Positions 17,882-27,249 of a DNA stretch of 64,000 bases are shown piece after piece; the first letter of the stretch is position 1, and every line of letters begins with the position of its first letter. The notes under the pieces are model-generated. The model did no database searches. It was not told the DNA's origin and saw only the letters and a program-made list of their open reading frames with translations. Both the position numbers and the translations under genes were made by a program. Source of the DNA: Streptomyces sp. NBC_00820 (GTDB lineage Bacteria > Actinomycetota > Actinomycetes > Streptomycetales > Streptomycetaceae); contig NZ_CP108882.1 in assembly GCF_036347055.1 (NCBI RefSeq), positions 4,568,501-4,632,500 on the forward strand. Reading direction: 5' to 3'.

Positions 17882-19087
17882 GTGCAGCGCGTCTATGACT
17901 TCCTCCGCCGCCACCCGACGTGGGTCGACTGCTCCTGGGCCGTCGTCCTGCTCGGGCTCTCCGGCGTGAGCGTCGTGAACGTGGACGGCACCCCGCACCA
18001 CCACGGCTCCTTCGCCGCGGCCTGGACCGTCTCCGCCGTCCTGTGCCTGGTCGTCGCCCTGCGCCGCCGCTTCCCGGAGCCGATGCTGCTGCTGGCGCTC
18101 ACGACCGGACTGGCCCAGCTGATCGTGGACGTCGAGCCGATCGTCGCCGACTTCGCGATATTGGTGATCATGTACACGGTCGCCGCGGTCGGCGCCCGCT
18201 GGGCCTCCCGGCTGTCGCTCGCCGTCAGCCTGGTCGCGGCGACGCTGGCGCAGCTGCGCTGGCCGGCCGAACACACCAGCGGCCTCGGCCAGGTCGCGAT
18301 CGCCGTGTTCCAGACCGTGCCGTTCGCGCTCGCCTGGGTCCTCGGCGACTCCATGCGCACCCGGCGCGCCTACTTCGCCGAGCTGGAGGAACGCGCCGCC
18401 CGCCTGGAGAAGGAGCGCGAGGCACAGGCCAAGGTCGCCGTCGCCGCCGAGCGCGCCCGGATCGCGCGCGAGCTGCACGACGTCGTCGCGCACAACGTTT
18501 CGGTCATGGTGGTCCAGGCCGACGGCGCCGCCTACGTCCTCGACGCCGCCCCCGACCAGGCGAAGAAGGCCCTGGAGACGATCTCCTCCACCGGCCGCCA
18601 GGCGCTCGCCGAGATGCGCCGCCTGCTGGGCGTGCTGCGCACCGGCGAGCACCAGGAGAGCGGGGAGTACGTCCCCCAGCCCGACGTCGAGCAGATCGAC
18701 GACCTCATCGAGCAGTGCCGCACCTCCGGCCTGCCGGTCGACTTCAAGGTCGAGGGCACTCCGCGCCCGCTGCCCAGCGGGGTCGAGCTGACCGCGTACC
18801 GCATCGTGCAGGAGGCGCTCACCAACACGCGCAAGCACGGCGGCCCGAACGCGGGCGCCAGCGTGCGGCTGGTGTACTTCGACGACGGGCTCGGCCTGCT
18901 GGTCGAGGACGACGGCACGGGCGCCCCGCACGAGCTGTACGAGGAGGGCGGCGCCGACGGCCGGGGGCACGGCCTGATCGGCATGCGCGAGCGGGTCGGC
19001 ATGGTCGGCGGCACCCTGGACGCGGGTCCGCGCCCGGGCGGAGGATTCCGCATCAGCGCGCTCCTGCCGCTCAAACCAGCGCACTGA
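17882..19087 (+). CDS. NarL-type sensor histidine kinase (HisKA_3)
   Basis: The 401-residue protein has four to five membrane helices (about 17-35, 45-60, 66-85, 92-122, 137-155) with short loops, then the dimerisation/phosphoacceptor helix ERARIARELHDVVAHNVSVMV (His199) and an HATPase domain with the N box EALTNTRKHG and G boxes EDDGTG and GHGLIGMRERV. This is the HPK7/HisKA_3 class that pairs with LuxR-type regulators. There is little extracellular sequence, so it probably senses a membrane or intramembrane signal. Its partner regulator starts 118 bases downstream on the same strand. Confidence 0.93.
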   Translation: MQRVYDFLRRHPTWVDCSWAVVLLGLSGVSVVNVDGTPHHHGSFAAAWTVSAVLCLVVALRRRFPEPMLLLALTTGLAQLIVDVEPIVADFAILVIMYTVAAVGARWASRLSLAVSLVAATLAQLRWPAEHTSGLGQVAIAVFQTVPFALAWVLGDSMRTRRAYFAELEERAARLEKEREAQAKVAVAAERARIARELHDVVAHNVSVMVVQADGAAYVLDAAPDQAKKALETISSTGRQALAEMRRLLGVLRTGEHQESGEYVPQPDVEQIDDLIEQCRTSGLPVDFKVEGTPRPLPSGVELTAYRIVQEALTNTRKHGGPNAGASVRLVYFDDGLGLLVEDDGTGAPHELYEEGGADGRGHGLIGMRERVGMVGGTLDAGPRPGGGFRISALLPLKPAH

Positions 19088-19106
19088 CGCCGCCGCACGC
19101 CCCCGG

Positions 19107-19141
19107 TTGACACCTGTAACACCCCCGCTGCCAGCTGTAAC
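19107..19141 (+). promoter_or_regulatory. TTGACA and paired CTGTAAC repeats before the response regulator
   Basis: TTGACA at 19107-19112 overlaps the first of two direct repeats, CTGTAAC at 19114-19120 and 19135-19141, spaced 21 bp (two helical turns). The spacing does not fit a simple -35/-10 pair with both repeats, so a protein-binding site is possible. Confidence 0.35.
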
Positions 19142-19205
19142 GCCCTGCCGAAGGCAACCGAAGCCGCCGACGGCGACCGAAGACACGGAAACGGAAGAGG
19201 ACCCG

Positions 19206-19877
19206 ATGGCGATCCGCGTGATGCTCGTCGACGACCAGGTGCTGCTGCGCACCGGGTTCCGGATGGTGCTCGCCGCCCAGCCGGACATGGAGGTCGTCGC
19301 GGAGGCGGGCGACGGCGTCGAGGCCCTCCAGGTACTGCGGGACACCTCCGTCGACGTCGTCCTGATGGACGTCCGCATGCCGAAGCTGGACGGCGTCGAG
19401 GCCACCCGGCGGATCTGCGCGGAGCCCGAACCGCCGAAGGTCCTCATCCTGACCACCTTCGACCTGGACGAGTACGCCTTCTCCGGGCTGAAGGCGGGCG
19501 CCTCCGGCTTCATGCTCAAGGACGTGCCGCCCGGCGAGCTGCTGACCGCGATCCGAGCCGTGCACAGCGGCGACGCGGTCGTGGCCCCCTCCACCACCCG
19601 GCGCCTGCTGGACCGGTTCGCGCCGATGCTGCCCGCCGCCGGCAAGGAGCCCCAGTACAAGGAACTGGAACGGCTCACCGACCGCGAGCGCGAGGTCATG
19701 GTGCTGGTCGCGCAGGGCCTGTCGAACGGCGAGATCGCCGCCCGCCTGGTCCTGTCCGAGGCGACCGTGAAGACCCACGTGGGCCGCATCCTGACCAAGC
19801 TCGGCCTGCGGGACCGGGTGCAGGTGGTGGTCCTGGCGTACGAGACCGGTCTGGTGCGGGCCGGCGGACACGGCTGA
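19206..19877 (+). CDS. NarL/LuxR-type response regulator
   Basis: The 223-residue protein has a receiver domain with the acidic pair at residues 9-10, phosphoacceptor Asp55 in VVLMDVRMPK, and the conserved LTTF and LKD (Lys) positions, then a LuxR-type HTH (about 150-210; LTDREREVMVLVAQGLSNGEIAARL and VKTHVGRILTKLGLRDR). It is the cognate partner of the kinase upstream. ATG 19206 follows GAAGAGGA; a longer open frame from 19107 has no conserved sequence and starts inside the putative promoter. Target genes are unknown. Confidence 0.94.
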   Translation: MAIRVMLVDDQVLLRTGFRMVLAAQPDMEVVAEAGDGVEALQVLRDTSVDVVLMDVRMPKLDGVEATRRICAEPEPPKVLILTTFDLDEYAFSGLKAGASGFMLKDVPPGELLTAIRAVHSGDAVVAPSTTRRLLDRFAPMLPAAGKEPQYKELERLTDREREVMVLVAQGLSNGEIAARLVLSEATVKTHVGRILTKLGLRDRVQVVVLAYETGLVRAGGHG

Positions 19878-19896
19878 CGCGCCGCGCGGCCGTCGG

Positions 19897-19902
19897 TAGG
19901 GT
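19897..19902 (+). promoter_or_regulatory. -10 box of the TmrB-like gene (leaderless)
   Basis: TAGGGT lies exactly 6 bases before ATG 19909; no Shine-Dalgarno sequence. Confidence 0.65.
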
Positions 19903-19908
19903 GCGCGC

Positions 19909-20541
19909 ATGCTCCTGTGGATCAACGGCCCCTTCGGGGGCGGCAAGACACAGACCGCACACGAGATCCAGCGACGGCTGCCGGGCAGCGTGATCTGCGA
20001 CCCCGAGCATCCAGGTTTCGGTCTCCATCGCATGCTGCCGCCCGAACTGCGCGGAGACTTCCAGGACCTGGCGTCCTGGCGGCAGGGCGTCGTCGAGGTC
20101 CTCGACCTCGCCCTGACCCGGCACGAGGGCGTGGTGATCGCCCCCATGACGGTCACCGACTCCGCCCACTTCGCCGACACCGTGGGCAGGCTGGGCGAAC
20201 TCGGTCACGACGTACGGCACTTCACGCTCCTCGCCGAGCGGGAGACGGTGCTGCGGCGGCTGCGCGAGCGCGGCCTCGGGCGTCTGCTCCGGCGCAGCGC
20301 CGGAAAGAGTGCCGCTCCGGCCCGGGAGAGCTGGGCGGTACGGCGGCTCGACCACTGCCTGGAGCGGTTGCGTGAACCGGAGTTCGCCGAGCATCTGTGG
20401 ACCGACCGGTCCACCGTGCCGAAGACCGCGGACCGCATCGCCGTCCTGGCCGGGCTGACGCTGCGGCCCAACAACGAGGGCGCGCTGCGGACGCGGCTGA
20501 GGCAGGTGCGGGTGGGGCTGCGGCACATCCGGTTCGACTGA
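19909..20541 (+). CDS. TmrB-like P-loop ATP/GTP-binding protein
   Basis: The 210-residue protein starts with a nucleoside-kinase-like P-loop, GPFGGGKT (residues 7-14), and resembles TmrB, the Bacillus tunicamycin-resistance ATP-binding protein. Typical stretches are ICDPEHPGFGLHRMLP, FQDLASWRQGVVEV and VIAPMTV near residue 80. It may bind or phosphorylate a small molecule; a resistance role is suggested only by family. Probably leaderless, with TAGGGT 6 bases before the ATG. It converges with the ArsR-type gene after 37 bases. Confidence 0.85.
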   Translation: MLLWINGPFGGGKTQTAHEIQRRLPGSVICDPEHPGFGLHRMLPPELRGDFQDLASWRQGVVEVLDLALTRHEGVVIAPMTVTDSAHFADTVGRLGELGHDVRHFTLLAERETVLRRLRERGLGRLLRRSAGKSAAPARESWAVRRLDHCLERLREPEFAEHLWTDRSTVPKTADRIAVLAGLTLRPNNEGALRTRLRQVRVGLRHIRFD

Positions 20542-20578
20542 GGCCGGAGGGCGGCCGGGATAGGTCGTGTCCGCAAAG

Positions 20579-21682
20579 TCAGCGCAGGACGCCCTCGATG
20601 AAGTCGCTGCCCAGTCGCGCCACCGCCGACAGGTCCAGCTGGTGCTGGACGTAGCGGCCGCGCCGGCTGCTGGTGATCAGGCCCGCCTTCTTCAGCACCG
20701 ACAGGTGCCGGGATATCTCCGGGGCCGACAGGCCGTGCGCGTCGGCCAGTTCGCTCGTGCTGTGCGGCCCGCGCGCCAGGTGGCGGCACAGTCGCAGCCG
20801 TGCCGGATGGGCGAGCGCCTCCAGGCGGCGGGTGAGCTGCTCGACGGTCGGCGCTTGCGGCCGTGAGGCCTGGGCGGGGTAGGTGATCGAGGCCTGCCAG
20901 CCGTACCGGTGCAGGACCATCACGTGCGGCCAGCCGACACTGGTCGGCACCAGGACCAGGCCGCCGTCGCCGGTGGCCGTGCGACCGTTCAGGAGCTTGT
21001 CGACCGTGACGAGGCCGGTCTCCTCGTCCAGCGACACGGCACCGGAGAGCGAGGAGAGGGCCTCGGCGAGGCCCTTGCGGCGCAGCAGCTCGGTCTTGTG
21101 CCGGGCGTCCGCGGCGAGCTGGGGCTGGATCCGCGCCCACAGGTCGGCGAAGAACGCCTCGTCGCAGTCGAGCATCAGCTGCCGGAACCAGGTGCGGACG
21201 GACGCCGGGTCCTCCAGCAGCCGACGGGTGAACCGCTCCTGTACGGTGCCCCGCGCCGCGGCCAGCTCCAGGGCGCGGCGGCGCAGGTCGGGGTCCTCCA
21301 GGGGGCCGTCCTCCTGGAGGTGGTAGCGGTTCTGGCAGGTGAACTCCAGTGCCGCGAAGACGAACTGGCTGTCCGTCAGGGTGTCCAGCAGGTCCAGCTC
21401 CTCGGCGAGCGTGCCGCCCGGAAGCGCGCGCCGGCCGGGGATGCCGGCGAACGGGGCGAAGACATCGGAGAACGTCGTACGCCACAGGAAGTCCGCCTCG
21501 CACAGCCGGTCGGCCAGGCACGGGTCCAGCCGGGAGGAGACGGCGGTCGCCCAGCCCTGCAGCTCCGGGTGATGGCCGGGCTCGCTGAGCGCGTGCAGGG
21601 CCATCCCCAGCTCCGCCAGCGGAGAGGGCACGACGGAGACCCGCTCCAGCGGCAGCCCGGTGACGTCGATGATCACGCTCAT
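20579..21682 (-). CDS. ArsR-family transcriptional regulator with DUF5937-type domain
   Basis: The 367-residue protein has a long N-terminal all-alpha domain (about 1-255, DUF5937-type, starting MSVIIDVTGLPLERVSVVPSPLAEL) and a C-terminal winged helix of the ArsR type (about 285-360; LEALAHPARLRLCRHLARGPHSTSELAD and SRHLSVLKKAGLI). No cysteine metal site is visible in the HTH, so metal sensing is unlikely; the N-terminal domain probably binds a ligand. ATG 21682 matches the family N-terminus; an upstream in-frame ATG at 21697 is less likely. An inverted repeat at 21722-21742 is a candidate operator. Confidence 0.85.
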   Translation of the reverse strand: MSVIIDVTGLPLERVSVVPSPLAELGMALHALSEPGHHPELQGWATAVSSRLDPCLADRLCEADFLWRTTFSDVFAPFAGIPGRRALPGGTLAEELDLLDTLTDSQFVFAALEFTCQNRYHLQEDGPLEDPDLRRRALELAAARGTVQERFTRRLLEDPASVRTWFRQLMLDCDEAFFADLWARIQPQLAADARHKTELLRRKGLAEALSSLSGAVSLDEETGLVTVDKLLNGRTATGDGGLVLVPTSVGWPHVMVLHRYGWQASITYPAQASRPQAPTVEQLTRRLEALAHPARLRLCRHLARGPHSTSELADAHGLSAPEISRHLSVLKKAGLITSSRRGRYVQHQLDLSAVARLGSDFIEGVLR

Positions 21683-21721
21683 GTCCCCATGGTGCACCCG
21701 GCCACCGACAGTGCCCGCGCC

Positions 21722-21742
21722 GATTGACGCCAGCTGTCAATC
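21722..21742. promoter_or_regulatory. Inverted repeat upstream of the ArsR-type gene
   Basis: GATTGAC (21722-21728) and GTCAATC (21736-21742) are perfect arms around 7 bases. It lies 40 bp from the regulator start, in the region shared with the divergent 68-residue gene. It is AT-richer than its surroundings and contains a TTGACA -35-like hexamer on the reverse strand. Confidence 0.45.
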
Positions 21743-21844
21743 CACGGGACATCCACCCCGGTCAGGAGCAATCTGAAGATCACCGGGGCGCCGCGGAGCC
21801 CGATCGGTCAGCGATCAGTTCACGTCCCGAGGGAGCGATTCACC

Positions 21845-22051
21845 ATGAGCATCACGCAGCAGCACCTCCTCGACACCTACCGCGCCCGTCTGCACGGCGA
21901 GCCCGAGCCGCCCGCGCCGGGCCGCCACGATCTCGACCTGGTGCGTGAACTGCGCGACCACCGCCGCTTTCGCGCGGTCGTCGCCGGACGCCCGGCCCGG
22001 GGGCGGCTCCGGCACGCGCTGGACCGCTGGCTGCGACCCCGCGTGCTGTAG
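21845..22051 (+). CDS. Small Arg-rich hypothetical protein
   Basis: The 68-residue product has a basic, Arg-rich C-terminal half (VAGRPARGRLRHALDRWLRPRVL) and no signal peptide or membrane helix. GAGGGAG precedes ATG 21845 at good spacing, which with the strong codon bias supports coding. It is divergent from the ArsR-type regulator and could be its target. I do not recognise the family. Confidence 0.6.
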   Translation: MSITQQHLLDTYRARLHGEPEPPAPGRHDLDLVRELRDHRRFRAVVAGRPARGRLRHALDRWLRPRVL

Positions 22052-22062
22052 CCGCGCGCCGC

Positions 22063-23322
22063 TCACGAACGGGGCCGCGCCTCGTCCCGCAGACGTTCGG
22101 CGAAGGCGGCGACCGCGTCGCGTACGTCGTCCGCCGTCCACTCCAGGCCCGCCGCGCGGACCGTGACCTCGGTCCAGGCCAGGCCCGGGCCGCCGGACTG
22201 CCAGCCGTTGGCGAACAGCAGCGTGCCGGTCTCCTCGCCCTGGCGCAACGCCGCCTCGGCCACCACGTCGACGTCGTACGGCAGCCAGACCTGGAACTCG
22301 TAGGTGTGCGGCACCTCGGGGTGCACCCGCGCCCACGGCAGCCCGGCCGCGGCGAACCCCTCGCGCAGCGCGGCGGCGACCACGCGCGCGTGCCGCACGT
22401 AGTCGGGCAGGCGCGGCAACTCCCGGTCGAGGCCGACGAGCGCCGACAGCGCGGTCGGGAACTGCTGGAAGACCATGCCGCCGTACCGGTGCCGCCAGGT
22501 CTTGGCCTCGTCGATCAGGCTCGCGGGGCCGGCCAGGGCGGCGCCGCCGAAGCCGTCGAGGGACTTGTAGAACGACACGTAGACGCTGTCGGCCAGACCC
22601 GCGATCTCGTCCAGGGGGCGGCCGAAGTGGGTGATGCTCTCCCACAGGCGCGCGCCGTCGAAGTGCACCACCGCGTCGCGCTCCCGGGCCGCCTCGACGG
22701 CCTCCGTCAGCTCCTCCCACGTCGGCAGCACGAAACCGGCGTCCCTGAGGGGCAGTTCCAGCATGAGCGCCCCGAAGGGCTCGGGGAACTCGCGTATCTC
22801 CTCGGCCGTGGGCAGCCGGGGCTCGCTCGTCACATGGACCGGCCGCAGGCCGCTGACCTGGCTGAAGGCGTGCCGTTCGTGCACCTCGGGGTGGGAGAGC
22901 GGGTGCAGGGCCACCGTGGGGTCGCCGGTGCGGGCGGCCCAGCAGCGCAGGGCCACCTGCTGGGCCATCGTGCCGGTCGGGAAGAACGCTGCGGACTCCG
23001 TGCCCAGCAGCGCGGCGACCCGTTCCTCCAGGGCGGCCACGATCCGGTTGCCGTAGATGTCCGCGCGCTCGTCCAGGTCGTACACCTCGGGCCCCGCCTC
23101 CTGGAGCCAGGCGAGCCGTTCGCGGATCGTGTCCCGCGCGCCCGCGCGGGACAGGACACGCCGAGCGGCGCGGTGGGCGGCCGCGCGCCGCTCCAGCACC
23201 GACTGCTCCTCGTCCTGCCCGCCCAGGGGCTCGGTCGTGTCGCTCACGTCCCGCTCGGCGGCGCCGCCGTCTTCCCGCTCAGCCGTATCGGCGCTGATGT
23301 CCCGTTCAGCCGTATCGCTCAT
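22063..23322 (-). CDS. Threonine-aldolase-like PLP enzyme (beta-eliminating lyase family)
   Basis: The 419-residue protein has a fold-type I PLP domain of the low-specificity L-threonine aldolase / tyrosine phenol-lyase group. Visible marks are DERADIYGNRIVAALEERVAALLGTESAAFFPTGTMAQQVAL early, the HFDGARLWES segment with the PLP-binding Asp, and SVYVSFYKSLDGFGGAAL with the probable Schiff-base Lys. The first ~45 residues are a repetitive tail (DTAERDISADTAERE). The exact substrate cannot be read from sequence; other beta-hydroxy amino acids or an unrelated elimination are possible. ATG 23322 is preferred, 23334 is an alternative. Divergent from the pantothenate/NAD operon. Confidence 0.85.
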   Translation of the reverse strand: MSDTAERDISADTAEREDGGAAERDVSDTTEPLGGQDEEQSVLERRAAAHRAARRVLSRAGARDTIRERLAWLQEAGPEVYDLDERADIYGNRIVAALEERVAALLGTESAAFFPTGTMAQQVALRCWAARTGDPTVALHPLSHPEVHERHAFSQVSGLRPVHVTSEPRLPTAEEIREFPEPFGALMLELPLRDAGFVLPTWEELTEAVEAARERDAVVHFDGARLWESITHFGRPLDEIAGLADSVYVSFYKSLDGFGGAALAGPASLIDEAKTWRHRYGGMVFQQFPTALSALVGLDRELPRLPDYVRHARVVAAALREGFAAAGLPWARVHPEVPHTYEFQVWLPYDVDVVAEAALRQGEETGTLLFANGWQSGGPGLAWTEVTVRAAGLEWTADDVRDAVAAFAERLRDEARPRS

Positions 23323-23519
23323 GCGCGCGATCATGCCGTGCCGACGTCCACGCGGGCACCGGAATTTCCGTGCCGCGAACGGCTGTGTCAAGCATCCGTC
23401 CGCCCCGTGGCGAAACCCACAGCCTGTGGACAACCGGCTGCCTCCCCACCCGATAGCGTTAACATGACGAGAAATCGTCCGGTACCCAGAGCGGACTGGA
23501 ACGGGAAGGCCTCCGTCGC

Positions 23520-24467
23520 GTGAGTACAGTCCACCAGTCAGACATCAAGGACCGCCCCGCGCGGCTCACCGTGGGCGTCGTCGGCGCCGGACGCGTGGGC
23601 CCCGCCCTGGCCGCGTCCCTCCAGCTCGCCGGACACCACCCGGTGGCCGTGTCCGGAGTCTCCGACGCCTCCCGCAGGCGCGCGGAGGCGATGCTCCCCG
23701 GCGTCCCGCTGGTGACGCCCGCCGAGGTCCTCCAGCGCGCCGACCTGGTCCTGCTGACCGTGCCCGACGACACCCTGCCCGGCCTGGTCGCCGGTCTAGC
23801 CGAGACCGGCGCGGTACGGCCGGGCCAGCTGCTGGTGCACACCTCCGGCCGCTACGGCACCGCGGTGCTCGACCCCGCCCTGCGCGCCGGCGCGCTGCCG
23901 CTCGCGCTGCACCCTGCGATGACCTTCACCGGCACCCCCGTGGACGTCCAGCGCCTGGCCGGCTGTTCCTTCGGCGTGACCGCGCCCGAGCAGCTGCGGC
24001 TGGCCGCCGAGGCCCTGGTCGTCGAGATGGGCGGCGAGCCGGAGTGGATCAGCGAGGAGAACCGCCCGCTGTACCACGCGGCCCTCGCCCTCGGCTCCAA
24101 CCACCTGATCACCCTGGTCGCCCAGTCCATGGAGCTGCTGCGCGCGGCCGGTGTCGACGCCCCCGACCGCATGCTCGGCCCGCTGCTCGGCGCCGCCCTG
24201 GACAACGCCCTGCGCTCCGGCGACGCGGCGCTCACCGGGCCCGTCGCGCGCGGAGACGCCGGCACGGTCTCCGCGCACATCACCGAGCTGCGCAAGCACG
24301 CCCCGGGGACCGTCGAGGGCTACCTGGCGATGGCCCGCGCGACGGCCGACCGCGCGCTCGCGGGCGGCCTGCTCAAGCCGGAACTGGCCGAGGACCTGCT
24401 GGGGGTACTCGCCAGGGGCACGAACCCGACGGGCCCGAACCCGACCGACAACGAGGAAGACCGATGA
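23520..24467 (+). CDS. Rossmann-like, DUF2520 domain protein (candidate ketopantoate reductase)
   Basis: The 315-residue protein has an NAD(P)-binding Rossmann domain with GAGRVG (residues 22-27) and a C-terminal helical DUF2520 domain ([45 protein letters not shown]). It resembles 6-phosphogluconate-dehydrogenase-fold reductases. Its stop overlaps the panC start (ATGA), so it is translated together with pantoate-beta-alanine ligase. No panE-type ketopantoate reductase is in the window, and this family has been proposed to supply that activity (PanG-type), which would make pantoate for PanC. This role is inference from context and fold. GTG 23520 follows GGGAAGG at long spacing. Confidence 0.85.
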   Translation: MSTVHQSDIKDRPARLTVGVVGAGRVGPALAASLQLAGHHPVAVSGVSDASRRRAEAMLPGVPLVTPAEVLQRADLVLLTVPDDTLPGLVAGLAETGAVRPGQLLVHTSGRYGTAVLDPALRAGALPLALHPAMTFTGTPVDVQRLAGCSFGVTAPEQLRLAAEALVVEMGGEPEWISEENRPLYHAALALGSNHLITLVAQSMELLRAAGVDAPDRMLGPLLGAALDNALRSGDAALTGPVARGDAGTVSAHITELRKHAPGTVEGYLAMARATADRALAGGLLKPELAEDLLGVLARGTNPTGPNPTDNEEDR

Positions 24468-25486
24468 GCCGCCGCCCCTTCGAACTCGCACCCACGGTCG
24501 AGGACCTGAAGTACGTGTACGACCACAGCGCGGTGCCGGGGCGCACCGCCGTCGTCATGACCATGGGCGCCCTGCACGAGGGCCACGCGGCCCTGATCAG
24601 GGCGGCGCGCGAGCGCGTCGGCGACCAGGGCTTCGTGATCGTCACCGTCTTCGTCAACCCGCTCCAGTTCGGCGCCGGCGAGGACCTCGACCGCTACCCG
24701 CGCACCCTGGACGCCGACCTGAAGACCGCCGAGCAGGCGGGCGCGGACGTGGTGTTCGCCCCTTCGGCGGACGAGGTCTACCCCGGCGGCGAACCCCAGG
24801 TGCGCCTCTCCGCGGGCCCCATGGGCGAGCGCCTGGAAGGGACCTCGCGCCCCGGCCACTTCGACGGGATGCTCACCGTCGTCGCCAAACTGCTGCACCT
24901 CACCCGGCCCGACGTGGCCCTGTTCGGGCAGAAGGACGCCCAGCAGCTGGCGCTGATCCGGCGCATGGCGCGCGACCTGAACTTCGGGGTCGAGATCGTC
25001 GGCGTGCCGACCGTGCGCGAGGAGGACGGACTGGCCCTGTCCAGCCGCAACCGCTACCTCTCGCCCGAGGAGCGCCACACCGCCCTCGCCCTGTCCCGCG
25101 CCCTGTTCGCCGGCCGCGACCGGCACGCCGCGCAGGAGGCGCTGCGCGCGCGGGCCCGTGAAGTGCCCTCCACGCACGCGCGTGCCGAGGCGCTGAGCGC
25201 CATAGGGGAGTCCCGCGCGGCGGCCGACGCGCACGCCGTGGCCACGGCAGTGCCCGGCGGCCCGGCGACCGTCCGCGCGGCCGCCCGTCAGGTCCTGGAC
25301 GAGGCCGCCCGCATCGACCCGCCGCTGCGCCTGGACTACCTCGCCCTGGTCGACCCGTCCGACTTCACCGAGATCGGCGACGCCTTCGACGGTGAGGCCG
25401 TCCTCGTCGTCGCCGCCCGGGTCGGCGCGACCCGGCTGATCGACAACATCCCCCTCACCTTCGGATCACTCGGAGCCGCCTCATGA
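24464..25486 (+). CDS. panC: Pantoate-beta-alanine ligase
   Basis: The 340-residue enzyme joins pantoate and beta-alanine with ATP to make pantothenate. The HIGH-type motif is HEGH (38-41) in [14 protein letters not shown], followed by [22 protein letters not shown], the [17 protein letters not shown] segment, and [13 protein letters not shown] as the second ATP-binding motif. A low-complexity stretch of ~35 residues ([24 protein letters not shown]) interrupts the C-terminal domain and makes it longer than E. coli PanC. It overlaps both neighbours by 4 bases. Confidence 0.96.
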   Translation: MSRRPFELAPTVEDLKYVYDHSAVPGRTAVVMTMGALHEGHAALIRAARERVGDQGFVIVTVFVNPLQFGAGEDLDRYPRTLDADLKTAEQAGADVVFAPSADEVYPGGEPQVRLSAGPMGERLEGTSRPGHFDGMLTVVAKLLHLTRPDVALFGQKDAQQLALIRRMARDLNFGVEIVGVPTVREEDGLALSSRNRYLSPEERHTALALSRALFAGRDRHAAQEALRARAREVPSTHARAEALSAIGESRAAADAHAVATAVPGGPATVRAAARQVLDEAARIDPPLRLDYLALVDPSDFTEIGDAFDGEAVLVVAARVGATRLIDNIPLTFGSLGAAS

Positions 25487-27249
25487 CCGGCACCGGCATA
25501 CGACTGCACGCGCCCGCCCCCGGCTGGGCCCTCTCCGCCGACGTGGTCGTCGTCGGCTCGGGAGTGGCCGGTCTGACCGCCGCCCTGCGCTGCGAGGCGG
25601 CCGGCCTGAGGACGGTCGTCGTCACCAAGGCCCGCCTCGACGACGGCTCCACCCGCTGGGCCCAGGGCGGCATCGCCGCCGCCATCGGCGAGGGCGACAC
25701 CCCCGAACAGCACCTCACGGACACCCTGGTGGCGGGCGCGGGACTGTGCGACGAGGAGGCCGTGCGCATCCTCGTCACCGAGGGACCGGACGCCCTACGG
25801 CGGCTGATCTCCACCGGCGCCCACTTCGACACCGACGACGACGGCGGCATCCAGCTCACCCGCGAGGGCGGCCACCACCGGCGCCGGATCGCCCACGCGG
25901 GCGGCGACGCGACCGGTGCGGAGATCTCCCGGGCGCTCGTGGAGGCCGTACGCGCGCGCGGGCTGCGCACCATCGAGAACGCGCTCGTGCTGGACCTGCT
26001 GACCGACGCCGACGGCCGTACGGCCGGCGTCACCCTGCACGTGATGGGCGAGGGCCAGCACGACGGCGTGGGCGCCGTGCACGCCCCCGCGGTCGTCCTC
26101 GCCACCGGCGGCATGGGCCAGGTGTACTCCGCGACCACCAACCCGTCCGTCTCCACGGGCGACGGCGTGGCGCTGGCGCTGCGCGCGGGCGCGGAGCTGA
26201 GCGACCTGGAGTTCGTGCAGTTCCACCCGACCGTGCTGTTCCTCGGCACGGACGCGGAGGGCCAGCAGCCGCTGGTCTCCGAGGCGGTACGCGGCGAGGG
26301 CGCCCACCTGGTCGACGCCGACGGCGTGCGCTTCATGGTGGGCCAGCACGAACTGGCCGAGCTGGCGCCCCGGGACATCGTCGCCAAGGGCATCACGCGG
26401 CGCATGCAGGAGCAGGGCGCCGAGCACATGTACCTCGACGCCCGGCACTTCGGCGCCGACATGTGGGAGCACCGCTTCCCGACCATCCTGGCCGCCTGCC
26501 GCGCCCACGGCATCGACCCGGTCACCGAGCCGATCCCGGTCGCCCCGGCCGCCCACTACGCCTCCGGCGGCGTCCGCACCGACGCGCGGGGGCGTACGAC
26601 CGTCCCCGGCCTGTACGCGTGCGGCGAGGTCGCCTGCACCGGTGTGCACGGAGCCAACCGGCTGGCCTCCAACTCCCTGCTCGAAGGTCTGGTCTACGCC
26701 GAGCGCATCGCCGCCGACATCATCGCGGTGCACGCCGGGAACGGCCTGCACGCGCGCGTGCCCCAGCCGGTCCCGCACCCCGAGACGCCCGAGCACCCGC
26801 TGCTCGGCGCCGAGGCCCGCTTCGCCATCCAGCGGATCATGACCAGGGGCGCGGGCGTGCTGCGCTCGGCGGACTCCCTGAACGGGGCCGCCGAGCGGCT
26901 GCGGAGCCTGCACGACGAGGCCCGTGAGGCGCTGGAGGACAACGGCAAGACCGCCGAGCCCGGCGTCGACACCTGGGAGGCCACCAACCTCCTGTGCGTG
27001 GCCCGCGTCCTGGTCGCCGCGGCCCGGCTGCGCGAGGAGACCCGCGGCTGTCACTGGCGCGAGGACCGCGCCGAGCGCGACGACACCCACTGGCGGCGTC
27101 ATATCGTCGTACGGCTCGAACCGGACCGGTCGCCGGCCGTACGCACCACGGACACCGCGGACTTCCCCGCGACCCTCCCCGTGCCCCCGGCACCGGCCGG
27201 TCAGGGAGGCACCCCCATCAGCCCCGTCCCCAGGAGCAGTGAACAGTGA
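25483..27249 (+). CDS. nadB: L-aspartate oxidase
   Basis: The 588-residue flavoprotein oxidises aspartate to iminoaspartate, the first step of de novo NAD synthesis. The FAD dinucleotide fold is [14 protein letters not shown] (about 16-29), followed by [11 protein letters not shown], the [16 protein letters not shown] segment, HPTVLF, the [12 protein letters not shown] stretch, [10 protein letters not shown] and [30 protein letters not shown]. The C-terminal ~50 residues are disordered. The ATG overlaps the panC stop and the nadC GTG overlaps its own stop. No nadA is in this operon, so quinolinate synthase must be encoded elsewhere. Confidence 0.97.
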   Translation: MTGTGIRLHAPAPGWALSADVVVVGSGVAGLTAALRCEAAGLRTVVVTKARLDDGSTRWAQGGIAAAIGEGDTPEQHLTDTLVAGAGLCDEEAVRILVTEGPDALRRLISTGAHFDTDDDGGIQLTREGGHHRRRIAHAGGDATGAEISRALVEAVRARGLRTIENALVLDLLTDADGRTAGVTLHVMGEGQHDGVGAVHAPAVVLATGGMGQVYSATTNPSVSTGDGVALALRAGAELSDLEFVQFHPTVLFLGTDAEGQQPLVSEAVRGEGAHLVDADGVRFMVGQHELAELAPRDIVAKGITRRMQEQGAEHMYLDARHFGADMWEHRFPTILAACRAHGIDPVTEPIPVAPAAHYASGGVRTDARGRTTVPGLYACGEVACTGVHGANRLASNSLLEGLVYAERIAADIIAVHAGNGLHARVPQPVPHPETPEHPLLGAEARFAIQRIMTRGAGVLRSADSLNGAAERLRSLHDEAREALEDNGKTAEPGVDTWEATNLLCVARVLVAAARLREETRGCHWREDRAERDDTHWRRHIVVRLEPDRSPAVRTTDTADFPATLPVPPAPAGQGGTPISPVPRSSEQ

